Notes under the pieces: generated by a model | Database searches by the model: none | What the model was told of the DNA's origin: nothing | What the model saw: the letters and a program-made list of their open reading frames with translations, nothing else | NCBI GenBank assembly: GCA_001604265.1 | Contig: LVBC01000082.1 | Coordinates: 1-8,988, forward strand | Source of the DNA: Spirochaetales bacterium Spiro_01 | GTDB lineage: Bacteria; Spirochaetota; Spirochaetia; Sphaerochaetales; Sphaerochaetaceae | Direction: 5' to 3' | DNA length: 8,988 bases | Position numbers and translations under genes: made by a program | Part shown: piece by piece, positions 1 to 7,547 of the stretch | How positions within the stretch are numbered: position 1 is the stretch's first letter | How the letters are laid out: the number at the start of each line of letters is the position of its first letter

Positions 1-1
1 C

Positions 2-2404
2 AGAAAGTACCTGGCCTGCAATCAGGCCTTTGCAGAGTATGCGGGAAAGAAATCTCCTGAAGAGGTGATCGGTCTTACGGACTATATGCTGTTCGATAGG
101 AAGACAGCAGACCACTTTGCCAAAGGCGACACCATGGCAATCGAGATGGAGGATGCCTACGTCTTCTTCGAGGATGTACCGGATGGCAAAGGTACTTCCA
201 TGCGCAATCTGCAGACCACGAAGCTGAAGTTCCGTGATCTCTCTGGAAGACTCTGTATCCTTGGAATGTGCGTCGATATCACTGAAATGACCCGCTTCAA
301 GACTGCAGAGGCAGAAGCACATGCAAAGCAGCAGGAGCTTGAAGAGAAGCTTGCGCTTCAGGAACAGCTGATACAGCAGGAGCAGCGACAGAAGGAGCTG
401 GACAGCATGATAACTGCAATGGCCTCCGACTATCGAAGTGTCTACCATGTCGATATCGATGCCAATGATGCTGTCTGCTACAGGGCAGATCCGAACGATC
501 CTGAGCAAGTACGTGAGGGGGTTCACTTTGCATACCATGAGACCTTCAGCGAATACTGTGCAAAGCATGTCGATCCGGAGTTCCAGGAGGGCTTCATGCA
601 CTTCATCGAACCTGATAATGTCCGCGCTGTGCTTGCAAATGAGAACATCATGGCCTATCGCTATCTTGCAAACCGAAATGGCACAGATTACTACGAGATG
701 CTCCGTATGGCAGGTGTCCGTCATCCGAGCGACAGGGATGACCACATCGTGCACGCTGTAGGTGTCGGTTTCACTGTCATAGATGCGGAAATGAGGGAGA
801 CGATGGCCCGAAACCATGCTCTGAAGGATGCTCTTGCCGCAGCCGAGGAAGCGAACAAGGCCAAGACCGCCTTCCTGTCCAACATGAGCCATGAGGTCCG
901 TACTCCGATGAATGCCATCATCGGTCTGAACAATATCGCCATGAATGAGCCTACAGCAAGCGAGAAGGTCAAGGAGTATCTGGCAAAGATCGACTCCTCT
1001 GCCCATCATCTGCTTGGAATCATCAACGATATTCTGGATATGTCCCGAATAGAATCCGGACGCATGGTCATCAAGAAGGAGGAGTTCTCCTTTGCCAAGG
1101 TCATGGAACAGGTGAACACGATGATAAACGGCCAGTGCCGGGACAAGGGGCTGACCTACAATTGCAATATCAGGGGTCATGTCGACGACTATTACATCGG
1201 AGACGCTGTGAAGCTGAAACAGGCGCTTATCAATGTCCTGGGCAATGCAGTCAAGTTCACTCCCGAGGGAGGGTCAGTCTCATTCATCATAGAGGAGGTG
1301 TCCCGCTTCGACGGAAAGTCCACACTGCGATTCACAGTCAGGGATACCGGAATAGGAATGAGCAGGGAGTTCCTGCCGAAGCTCTTCGATCCATTCTCAC
1401 TTGAGGACTCCTCCTCGACCAGCAAGTATGGAAGCACAGGACTTGGAATGCCGATCACGAAGAGCATCGTCGAGCTGATGAACGGCAACATCGAGGTCGA
1501 GAGCGAGAAGGGAAAGGGCACCACCTTCACTGTGACAGTGACACTGCTCGAATCGGAGCGCAGCGCTCTCGATGGCGCCAACAGGAGTGAAGGAGTTCCT
1601 CAGCCGCATGAGATGTGCGTGCTTGTCATCGATGACGATCCGATCGCATGCGAGCATGCCCAGATCATTCTCGGCCAGCTTGGCATTTCCTGCGAGAAGG
1701 CCCTCACAGGGCACGAGGGAGTCGAGATGGTCAAGCTCAGGCATGCACGCCGTGAGCCATATACACTCCTTCTCGTCGACTGGAAGATGCCTGATATCGA
1801 TGGCGTGGAAACGACCAGACAGATAAGGGCGGCCGTCGGAGACGAGATTCCGATCATAATAATGACATCCTACAGCTGGGAGGAGATCGTCGACGAGGCG
1901 AGATCTGCCGGCGTCGATACCTTCGTTTCGAAGCCGCTCTTTGCCGGTACAGTGATGGACGAGTTCCGAGAGGCCTTCAAGAGAAAGAATGTGAAGCTCG
2001 AGAGGAAGACAGCCGACCTGAGAGGAAGAAGGATACTCCTGGCAGAGGATATGCCAGTCAACGCAGAGATCATGATGATGGTGCTTTCGATGCGCGAAAT
2101 AGAGGTCGTTCTGGCAGAGAATGGCGAGCTTGCAGTGAAGAAGTTCTCCGAAAGCGAGATCGGCTACTTCGATGCGATATTGATGGATATGCGAATGCCT
2201 GTCATGGATGGACTCGAAGCGACAAGGGCAATCAGAGCACTCGACAGGCCCGATGCCAGGAGTGTGCCCATCATAGCACTGACTGCAAACGCATTCGATG
2301 AGGATGTGCAGCGCAGCATGCAGGCGGGACTGAATGCCCACCTGTCAAAGCCTGTAGAGCCTCAGTCGCTCTTTGAGACACTTGAGAACCTCATCCACGT
2401 ATAG
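2..2404 (+). CDS. Hybrid sensor histidine kinase with two receiver domains (5' end outside window)
   Basis: The reading frame is open from the first codon at position 2, and the PAS fold is already under way there, so the true start lies left of the window. A GTG at 65 is internal to this PAS domain and is not the start. Counting from codon 2, the visible 800 residues hold a PAS domain (1-95), a Glu/Gln-rich coiled coil (about 98-135), a second PAS-like region (about 137-262), HisKA with the phospho-accepting His297 in SHEVRTPMNAI, and HATPase_c with N-box Asn415, G1 box DTGIGM (Asp448) and G2 box GSTGLGM. REC1 has acidic Asp544-546, phospho-Asp593 in VDWKMPDIDG, Thr622 and Lys644. REC2 has Glu682/Asp683, phospho-Asp729 and Lys783. 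All catalytic residues are present. No membrane segment is seen in this part, so sensing may be cytoplasmic. There is no Hpt or DNA-binding output domain; a separate phosphotransfer protein or regulator is inferred. The signal is unknown. Confidence 0.93.
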   Translation, partial: RKYLACNQAFAEYAGKKSPEEVIGLTDYMLFDRKTADHFAKGDTMAIEMEDAYVFFEDVPDGKGTSMRNLQTTKLKFRDLSGRLCILGMCVDITEMTRFKTAEAEAHAKQQELEEKLALQEQLIQQEQRQKELDSMITAMASDYRSVYHVDIDANDAVCYRADPNDPEQVREGVHFAYHETFSEYCAKHVDPEFQEGFMHFIEPDNVRAVLANENIMAYRYLANRNGTDYYEMLRMAGVRHPSDRDDHIVHAVGVGFTVIDAEMRETMARNHALKDALAAAEEANKAKTAFLSNMSHEVRTPMNAIIGLNNIAMNEPTASEKVKEYLAKIDSSAHHLLGIINDILDMSRIESGRMVIKKEEFSFAKVMEQVNTMINGQCRDKGLTYNCNIRGHVDDYYIGDAVKLKQALINVLGNAVKFTPEGGSVSFIIEEVSRFDGKSTLRFTVRDTGIGMSREFLPKLFDPFSLEDSSSTSKYGSTGLGMPITKSIVELMNGNIEVESEKGKGTTFTVTVTLLESERSALDGANRSEGVPQPHEMCVLVIDDDPIACEHAQIILGQLGISCEKALTGHEGVEMVKLRHARREPYTLLLVDWKMPDIDGVETTRQIRAAVGDEIPIIIMTSYSWEEIVDEARSAGVDTFVSKPLFAGTVMDEFREAFKRKNVKLERKTADLRGRRILLAEDMPVNAEIMMMVLSMREIEVVLAENGELAVKKFSESEIGYFDAILMDMRMPVMDGLEATRAIRALDRPDARSVPIIALTANAFDEDVQRSMQAGLNAHLSKPVEPQSLFETLENLIHV

Positions 2405-2415
2405 GAGAGGTTTAT

Positions 2416-2444
2416 GGGCAGTTCGATAGAGGGTCGAATTGCCC
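2416..2444 (+). terminator. Strong hairpin just after the first kinase gene; possible terminator
   Basis: The arms GGGCAGTTCGA (2416-2426) and TCGAATTGCCC (2434-2444) pair over 11 bp with one G-U wobble and a 7-base loop. The hairpin begins 12 bases after the TAG stop at 2402-2404. The following bases, TGTATT, make only a poor T-tract, so this may be an inefficient intrinsic terminator or a 3'-end stabilising stem. Its place between two large genes, upstream of a plausible new promoter, supports a transcription boundary. Confidence 0.55.
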
Positions 2445-2472
2445 TGTATTGACTGTGAAAGGATGGTTTTTG

Positions 2473-2481
2473 TGGTATACT
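2473..2481 (+). promoter_or_regulatory. Extended -10 promoter for the second kinase gene
   Basis: TGGTATACT matches the extended -10 pattern TGnTATAAT with one change. No good -35 lies at 17 bases; a TTGACT at 2449-2454 is 21 bases away, which is too far for normal use. Extended -10 promoters can work with a weak -35. Transcription would start near 2488, leaving a leader of about 130 bases before the kinase start. I recognise no riboswitch in that leader. Confidence 0.45.
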
Positions 2482-2618
2482 TTTTCTTCAGGCATGATAT
2501 TTGCAGCCTGCTGCGCTGCTCTGAAAAGGAGAGTTCATCTGTTCATGTCTGCAGTTACGAATAGTCGACTCAGGCTCCAGGTCTCGGGTGACAATATGTG
2601 TGAATCAGGGTATTTGCT

Positions 2619-5135
2619 ATGAGAAAAAGACTGATGGTCATTGGCAATGCGGTGATCGTATCGATCATTCTGTTCCTCGTTACTGTTTATGTAAGCCAGG
2701 AGCAGAAGAGGATTCTGGCTTCCCAGATAGCTTCATTCTCGAATATGAATGCGGCCATGGAGAGTGTGACCACGAACTACGTCGTCGGAGAGCAGCAGGT
2801 CTGCAACAGCTGGGCAAACTACATCAGTGCAAATGAGATGACTGCAGAGGAGGCACTCTCCTTCGTGCGCTCTGCGATCACATCGCCTCAGATCATGGCC
2901 CACATTCTCTTTACGGACAGCGAGAACCTGGCCGGACTCTCCACAACTGCACGCCCTCAGACTGTGGGTGACTACACAGTATCCTACGAGAATGTCTCAC
3001 TGTACGATGACAGCTTCAACGAAATCTTCATGAAGCAGAGTGCTGTCAACGTAACGCGAATCTACACCAACCCGACAAATGGAGTCCAGTCGATCGCCTT
3101 CTGCTGCCCAGTAAGGCTCAAGGGCAATATCTCCGCGATACTGCTCAGAATACTTCCGATGTCCTACGTTGGAAGCAAGTGGACCTTCCCGATGGAGCAG
3201 TACAAGGATGCCGAGATCGCCCTGATCGACACCTCTGGAAACTACATAATCAAGGATTCCTCCTTCAAGGACTCCAACTTCTTCGAGTTCTACAGCTCCT
3301 ACAACAGCGTTCAAGGAGGAGAGCTTGAGAAGCTGAGGGAGAATGTCGCTGGCGGCTCCGGAGTCATCGAGCTTCTCGACTCCACTGGTCGAAAGAGGGT
3401 AGTGGCCCACTCGAGAATCAACTCCACGCACGACTGGGTCATCCTTTCCATGATACCTCTCGATGAGCTTGGACACCTTGTAACGAACTGGACCATCGTC
3501 GGAATCGTGACTGTCGGACTGCTTCTCCTCATGCTCTTCAACCTGCTTTTTATGAAGAGCTTCAACCATCAGCTGAAGAGTGCAATTGCAGAAGCAGACC
3601 GTGCGAACAGGGCAAAGACAGAGTTTCTTTCAACGATGTCCCACGATATCCGTACTCCGATGAATGCGATCATAGGATTGACGCTGATCGCAGGCAAGAA
3701 CATCGAGGACACCTCCACGGTGAGAGAGAATCTGAGAAAGATAAATCTGGCAAGCAACCATCTTCTGACGCTGATCAACGACATCCTGGATATCTCTAAG
3801 GTCGAAAGTGGAAATCTCAATCTGAGCCCAGTGTCGTTCTCGGTCGTCGAGTGTGCAGAGAATCTGGTCAACATATCCCATCCGATGGTCAAGGAGAAGA
3901 ACATCGACTTCAACTTCAGGATCAACCGATTCGAGCACGAATACCTCTACGCTGACCAGCTAAGGATCAACCAGATCTTTGTGAACCTGCTTTCTAATGC
4001 GATCAAGTACACAGAGCCGGGTGGCAAGGTCTGTGTCGATCTGAAGGAGGAGGCTGGAAATTCAGAGAATACAGTTATCCTGACATATGTAGTCTCAGAT
4101 ACAGGAATGGGAATGAGTCCCGAGTTCATGACCCACATGTACCAGCCGTTCTCCAGGCAGACCGACAGCCGTGTGAACAGTATTCAGGGAACCGGTCTCG
4201 GCCTTACAATAACCAAGAAGATGGTCGATCTGATGAATGGTACCATTGAGTGCCAGAGCGAGGTCGGAAAGGGAACCATCTTCACAGTGAGACTGGAGCT
4301 TCCTATCTCCGAGAGGAAGACGGAAGATATGGTGCTTCCTTCTGTCAAGGTGCTCCTTGCAGACGATGATGATATCCTGCTCGAGACTGCAAAGGATACT
4401 CTTTCATCGATCGGTGCAGATGTGGATACAGCCAGAACCGGTACCGAAGCGCTTGAAAAGGCCACTTCGGATAATGGCTACCAGGTAGTGATACTTGACT
4501 GGAAGATGCCCGATATCGATGGAATAGAGGTCGCTCGCCAGATCAGGGCAAGAGTGGGAGCTGGGATTCCTATCGTGCTTGTCTCTGCATACGACTGGTC
4601 GGATCTTGAGGATTCTGCCAAGGCGGTCGGCATCGATGGCTTCATAAGCAAGCCACTCTTCAGGTCGACTCTCTACTACAAGCTCAGCGAACTGCTTGGA
4701 AACGAGAAGGTGCATGCAGAGGAGGATGACGATTCACTGATCACAGGCATGCGCATTCTGGTAGTGGAGGACAACGACATCAACTGGGAGATCATCTCGA
4801 TGCTGCTTTCGATGCACGGAGTCGAGTCCGAGAGGGCAGAGAATGGAAAGATCGCAGTCGAGAGGCTGCAGAATTCGAAGAAGGGCGACTTCAATCTTGT
4901 CTTCATGGATATCCAGATGCCTGTGATGAATGGCATTGAGGCAACAAAGGCGATCAGGGCACTGCCGGATTGCTGGGCTTCGGCCATCCCTATCATAGCC
5001 ATGACAGCTGACGCCTTCTCGGAGAATGTCTCCGAGTGCCTGGCAGCTGGCATGAATGGTCATATTGCAAAGCCTGTAGATATAAAGCTCGTGCTGAAGG
5101 AGATCAGAAGGATCAAGGACGAGGAGAGAGATTGA
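2619..5135 (+). CDS. Membrane-bound hybrid sensor histidine kinase with Cache-like sensor and two receiver domains
   Basis: The ATG at 2619 is the first start after an in-frame TGA at 2601, with a modest AGGG site at 2607-2610. The 838 residues begin with a transmembrane helix (about 6-25), then a region of about 260 residues predicted to lie outside the membrane. That region includes IALIDTSGNYIIKDSSF, which resembles the PAS-like fold of dCache sensors. A second transmembrane helix follows (291-312). HisKA carries His342 in SHDIRTPMNAI. HATPase_c has Asn460, DTGMGM (Asp494) and GTGLGL (524-529). REC1 has Asp582-585, phospho-Asp627 in LDWKMPDIDG and Lys678. REC2 has Glu717/Asp718, phospho-Asp764 and Lys818. 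All key residues are intact. It lacks HAMP, Hpt and output domains. By family, it senses a small extracytoplasmic ligand and passes phosphate to a partner encoded elsewhere; the ligand is unknown. The gene shares its kinase-REC-REC layout with the upstream kinase and ends only 10 bases from the converging LysR gene. Confidence 0.95.
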   Translation: MRKRLMVIGNAVIVSIILFLVTVYVSQEQKRILASQIASFSNMNAAMESVTTNYVVGEQQVCNSWANYISANEMTAEEALSFVRSAITSPQIMAHILFTDSENLAGLSTTARPQTVGDYTVSYENVSLYDDSFNEIFMKQSAVNVTRIYTNPTNGVQSIAFCCPVRLKGNISAILLRILPMSYVGSKWTFPMEQYKDAEIALIDTSGNYIIKDSSFKDSNFFEFYSSYNSVQGGELEKLRENVAGGSGVIELLDSTGRKRVVAHSRINSTHDWVILSMIPLDELGHLVTNWTIVGIVTVGLLLLMLFNLLFMKSFNHQLKSAIAEADRANRAKTEFLSTMSHDIRTPMNAIIGLTLIAGKNIEDTSTVRENLRKINLASNHLLTLINDILDISKVESGNLNLSPVSFSVVECAENLVNISHPMVKEKNIDFNFRINRFEHEYLYADQLRINQIFVNLLSNAIKYTEPGGKVCVDLKEEAGNSENTVILTYVVSDTGMGMSPEFMTHMYQPFSRQTDSRVNSIQGTGLGLTITKKMVDLMNGTIECQSEVGKGTIFTVRLELPISERKTEDMVLPSVKVLLADDDDILLETAKDTLSSIGADVDTARTGTEALEKATSDNGYQVVILDWKMPDIDGIEVARQIRARVGAGIPIVLVSAYDWSDLEDSAKAVGIDGFISKPLFRSTLYYKLSELLGNEKVHAEEDDDSLITGMRILVVEDNDINWEIISMLLSMHGVESERAENGKIAVERLQNSKKGDFNLVFMDIQMPVMNGIEATKAIRALPDCWASAIPIIAMTADAFSENVSECLAAGMNGHIAKPVDIKLVLKEIRRIKDEERD

Positions 5136-5145
5136 AGCTGCGCCT

Positions 5146-6054
5146 TCACTCCTGCCTGTCCGAAGGACCTGCAGTTGTTTTCTTGAAACTCCTTTTCACC
5201 TGTGAAAGGAACTTTTCTGCAATCGGAGTGAAGGTCTGATACCGATTCCAGATCATATAGAGCTTCGTCTCGAGCTTCGGAGAAAGAGGGCGGAATGAAA
5301 GCCCACTGCCCTCTGATACATCGACCAGGTTGGATAGGGCCAATTGATAGCCCAGGCCTTCACGGACGAACAGGGAAGCATTGTATGCAAGACGGAAGGA
5401 GCCCTCGAGATGAAGCTCGTCAAAGCGCTCTCCTGCCCACTCCCTTATATCTCCATCCCACCCCTGCTGGGATGTGAAGAGCGGTACTTTGACAAGCTCG
5501 TCTATCGTTATGACGGCCTTACTGGCCAGTGGTGCATCGGATGGAAGGATCACACCCCAGATATCGCCCTCTGGAAAGACTATCGATTCGTACTTCTTCT
5601 CATTCGGCCTGTCGCAGACAACTGCAAAGTCCAGAAGCCCCTTGTCCAGCTTTTCTGTGACCTGCTCCGTGTCTCCACTGGTGATATGGTATCTGAGACC
5701 CGGATACTGCTCCTTCAGAAAGCGAAGCTCCCGAGCAAGGGTGCGGATCTGCCAGGATTCGGCGAGACCGAAGTAGATATCTCCTCCTGTGATGTCATCC
5801 AGCGACAGGAACTCCTTCTCTATCTTGTCTGCCATGGTGATGAGATCGGTTGCGCGATCTCGCAGCAGCGTGCCCTCCTCTGTGAGCGAGATACTGAAGC
5901 TGTGCCTTTCGAAGAGCTTCTTCCCAAGCTCGTCCTCAAGCGCCTTCAGCGTCTTTGAAAGGGTCGGCTGACTGACGTGCAGAAGCTCTGCGGCCCTTGT
6001 CATGTTCTCTTCCCGCGCTACTGCAAGAAAGTATCTCAGTGTCCTTATCTCCAT
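5146..6054 (-). CDS. LysR family transcriptional regulator
   Basis: This 302-residue protein has the usual LysR length. Residues 1-60 form the winged helix-turn-helix, with the typical opening MEIRTLRYFLAVAREENM and the recognition stretch AAELLHVSQPTLSKTLKALE. A linker helix follows (about 60-88), then the periplasmic-binding-protein-like effector domain (about 90-295), including LDFAVVCDRP and the FVREGLGYQLAL segment. The start is fixed by the family N-terminus and by GAGGAG (complement of 6063-6068), 8 bases upstream. It is transcribed away from the small-protein/oxidoreductase operon, the classical LysR arrangement, so that operon is its likely target, and the repeats in the shared gap are its likely operator. 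The effector is unknown. Its 3' end converges on the second kinase gene with a 10-base gap and no obvious shared terminator. Confidence 0.95.
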   Translation of the reverse strand: MEIRTLRYFLAVAREENMTRAAELLHVSQPTLSKTLKALEDELGKKLFERHSFSISLTEEGTLLRDRATDLITMADKIEKEFLSLDDITGGDIYFGLAESWQIRTLARELRFLKEQYPGLRYHITSGDTEQVTEKLDKGLLDFAVVCDRPNEKKYESIVFPEGDIWGVILPSDAPLASKAVITIDELVKVPLFTSQQGWDGDIREWAGERFDELHLEGSFRLAYNASLFVREGLGYQLALSNLVDVSEGSGLSFRPLSPKLETKLYMIWNRYQTFTPIAEKFLSQVKRSFKKTTAGPSDRQE

Positions 6055-6069
6055 CTGTAGGACTCCTCT

Positions 6070-6101
6070 ATGATATTCTAAAAAGGAATATCATGATATT
6101 C
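6070..6101. promoter_or_regulatory. LysR-type operator: three overlapping inverted half-sites
   Basis: ATGATATTC (6070-6078), 7 bases, and GAATATCAT (6086-6094) form a perfect 9-bp inverted repeat that fits the LysR T-N11-A rule (T6076, A6088). The right half-site is shared with a second perfect palindrome, GAATATCATGATATTC (6086-6101). The block thus has three half-sites in alternating orientation. The centre of the first repeat (6082) is about 67 bases before the inferred operon start, close to the usual LysR recognition site near -65. The second palindrome abuts the inferred LysR -10 box and covers its start site, which would suit autorepression. A weaker fourth copy, GAAATATCCA (6120-6129), may be an activation site. 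Confidence 0.75.
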
Positions 6102-6130
6102 ATTATAACCATTAGCGAAGAAATATCCAA
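6102..6130 (-). promoter_or_regulatory. Promoter of the LysR gene
   Basis: On the - strand a perfect TATAAT (complement of 6102-6107) lies 17 bases from TTGGAT (complement of 6125-6130), a -35 that keeps the TTG core. Transcription would start near 6095, inside the operator palindrome, about 40 bases before the LysR start codon. Confidence 0.6.
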
Positions 6131-6133
6131 TCG

Positions 6134-6142
6134 TGCTATATA
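6134..6142 (+). promoter_or_regulatory. Extended -10 promoter of the oxidoreductase operon
   Basis: TGCTATATA matches the extended -10 form TGnTATAAT in most positions. No convincing -35 is present about 17 bases upstream, as expected for an activator-dependent promoter. The start would be near 6149, giving a leader of about 22 bases to the ATG at 6171. The LysR operator lies just upstream. Confidence 0.5.
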
Positions 6143-6170
6143 GAGAGTAAATATAGGGAGATTTTTCCGA

Positions 6171-6392
6171 ATGGAAGAACTGGAACATCTGAAGCGGGGT
6201 CTTCTGGATGCAGGCTGCACTGAAAAGGCAAGTGCACTCATCTCGAGTCTCTATGAGAGTGGAAACTTCAGAGAGATGCTGCGCCAGATGAGGAAGGAGC
6301 GCTGCAGCCTGCTCGAGAGGATGCATGCGATACAGCGCAAGGTCGACTGCATGGATTATCTGATCCACGCACAGGAAAAACGGATGAATTGA
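6171..6392 (+). CDS. Small helical cysteine-containing protein of unknown function
   Basis: This 73-residue protein starts at an ATG with AGGGAG at 6155-6160, 10 bases upstream. It is charged, almost wholly helical by composition, and has three cysteines, in DAGCTEKA, KERCSLLE and KVDCMDYLI. The C-terminal half (about 38-70) has heptad-like spacing and resembles the dimerisation coiled coil at the end of MerR-type regulators, but no DNA-binding region is present. I recognise no named family. It is the first gene of the operon and is followed after 15 bases by the Fe-S aldo/keto reductase, whose ribosome site AAAGGAG begins within its stop codon. The tight coupling suggests it works with the reductases, perhaps as a partner or redox-responsive adaptor; this is inference. 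Its good ribosome site and leading place in the operon support a real gene. Confidence 0.75.
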   Translation: MEELEHLKRGLLDAGCTEKASALISSLYESGNFREMLRQMRKERCSLLERMHAIQRKVDCMDYLIHAQEKRMN

Positions 6393-6407
6393 AAGGAGTC
6401 ACAGCAT

Positions 6408-7538
6408 ATGATCTACAGAGATTTCAATGGAATCAAGCTATCGGCACTCGGATTCGGAGCAATGAGATTGCCTGTCATCGACAAGGATGACAGTCGTATC
6501 GACGAAAAAAGTGCACTGGATATGGTCGATATCGCCATGAAGAGCGGCATCAACTACTACGACACAGCCTGGGGCTATCATGGAGAGAACTCCGAGCTTG
6601 TGATGGGAAAGGCGCTTGCACGATACCCTCGCGAGAGCTTCTATGTGGCAACGAAGTTCCCTGGATATGATCCCTCGAACTGGAACAGGGTAGAGGAGAT
6701 TTTCGAGAGGCAGCTCGAGAAGCTCGGTCTCGAGTACTTCGATTTCTACCTCTTCCACAATGTCTGCGAGATGAACATCGATGCCTATCTCGATGATGAG
6801 AAGTATGGAATCTACAGCTATCTGATGAAGCAGAAGAGAAACGGCAGGATCAGGCATCTTGGCTTTTCATGCCATGGAAGCATGAGCGTGCTTCAGCGCT
6901 TTCTCTCTGCATATGGAAAGGACATGGAGTTCTGCCAGCTGCAGCTGAACTATCTTGACTGGACATTCCAGAGTGGAAGAGAGAAGGTCGAGCTGCTGGA
7001 GGGCTACGGCATTCCAGTATGGGTAATGGAGCCGCTTCGTGGCGGCAAGCTTGCTTCTCTTGCCCCTGAGCACGAGGCAAGGCTGAAGGCATTACGCCCT
7101 GACGAGGAGATTCCGGCCTGGGCCTTCCGCTTCCTTTTGAGCATCCCAGCTGTCACTATGATCCTCTCTGGAATGTCCAACATGGAGCAGCTCGAGAAGA
7201 ACCTCGAAACCTTCCGTGAGGACAGAAGGCTCGATGATGAGGAGATGAAGACTCTTCTCGATGTAGCACAGAGGATGCTCTCGGTCGGCACGGTTCCCTG
7301 TACAGCCTGCCACTACTGTGTAAGTCACTGTCCACAGGGACTGGATATCCCAGAGCTGATTTCCCTCTACAACGAGCATGTCTATACAGGAGGCGGCTTC
7401 ATCGCTCCGATGGCACTTGCTGCACTTCCAGAGGAGAAGCGACCACAGGCCTGCCTGCAGTGCAGAAGCTGTGAACAGGTCTGTCCTCAGCAGATAAAGA
7501 TATCCGAAGTACTTGCGGACTTCTCTGCAAGGCTGTAG
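6408..7538 (+). CDS. Aldo/keto reductase with two C-terminal [4Fe-4S] cluster motifs
   Basis: The ATG at 6408 follows AAAGGAG (6392-6398) by 9 bases. Residues 1 to about 285 form an aldo/keto reductase barrel with the catalytic tetrad in place: Asp52, Tyr57, Lys83 and His117 (FYLFHN). The C-terminal part adds two ferredoxin-type motifs, Cys298-301-304-308 followed by Pro and Cys349-352-355-359 followed by Pro, each CxxCxxCxxxCP, which should bind two [4Fe-4S] clusters. The 376-residue length fits this class of predicted oxidoreductase (COG1453 type). It has no signal peptide or membrane segment, so it should be cytoplasmic. Family knowledge suggests electron transfer between a nicotinamide cofactor and an iron-sulfur or flavin carrier coupled to a carbonyl/alcohol substrate; the substrate is unknown. 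The next gene, encoding a flavodoxin, starts 9 bases after the stop and may be linked in electron flow. Confidence 0.95.
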   Translation: MIYRDFNGIKLSALGFGAMRLPVIDKDDSRIDEKSALDMVDIAMKSGINYYDTAWGYHGENSELVMGKALARYPRESFYVATKFPGYDPSNWNRVEEIFERQLEKLGLEYFDFYLFHNVCEMNIDAYLDDEKYGIYSYLMKQKRNGRIRHLGFSCHGSMSVLQRFLSAYGKDMEFCQLQLNYLDWTFQSGREKVELLEGYGIPVWVMEPLRGGKLASLAPEHEARLKALRPDEEIPAWAFRFLLSIPAVTMILSGMSNMEQLEKNLETFREDRRLDDEEMKTLLDVAQRMLSVGTVPCTACHYCVSHCPQGLDIPELISLYNEHVYTGGGFIAPMALAALPEEKRPQACLQCRSCEQVCPQQIKISEVLADFSARL

Positions 7539-7547
7539 GGAGAGGCC

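Noticed and set aside
65..67. GTG as the start of the first kinase.
   Set aside because: The frame stays open to the window edge and the upstream codons (RKYLACNQAFAEYAGKK) are typical PAS sequence, so the gene begins outside the window.
1397..2341. A 314-codon open frame on the - strand, opposite the first kinase.
   Set aside because: It lies entirely inside the receiver domains of a clear kinase gene and has a composition rich in His, Cys and Leu typical of an antisense shadow, with no recognisable domain.
2449..2481. A standard promoter TTGACT with TATACT.
   Set aside because: The spacer is 21 bases, too long for normal use; the extended -10 reading is preferred.
5136..5175. A bidirectional terminator between the converging kinase and LysR genes.
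   Set aside because: Only a 4-bp stem (GTCC/GGAC) is visible, inside the LysR coding end, with no adequate stem in the 10-base gap.
5344..5958. A 204-codon open frame on the + strand opposite the LysR gene.
   Set aside because: The LysR protein on the - strand is convincing along its whole length; this frame has no family features and is a shadow.
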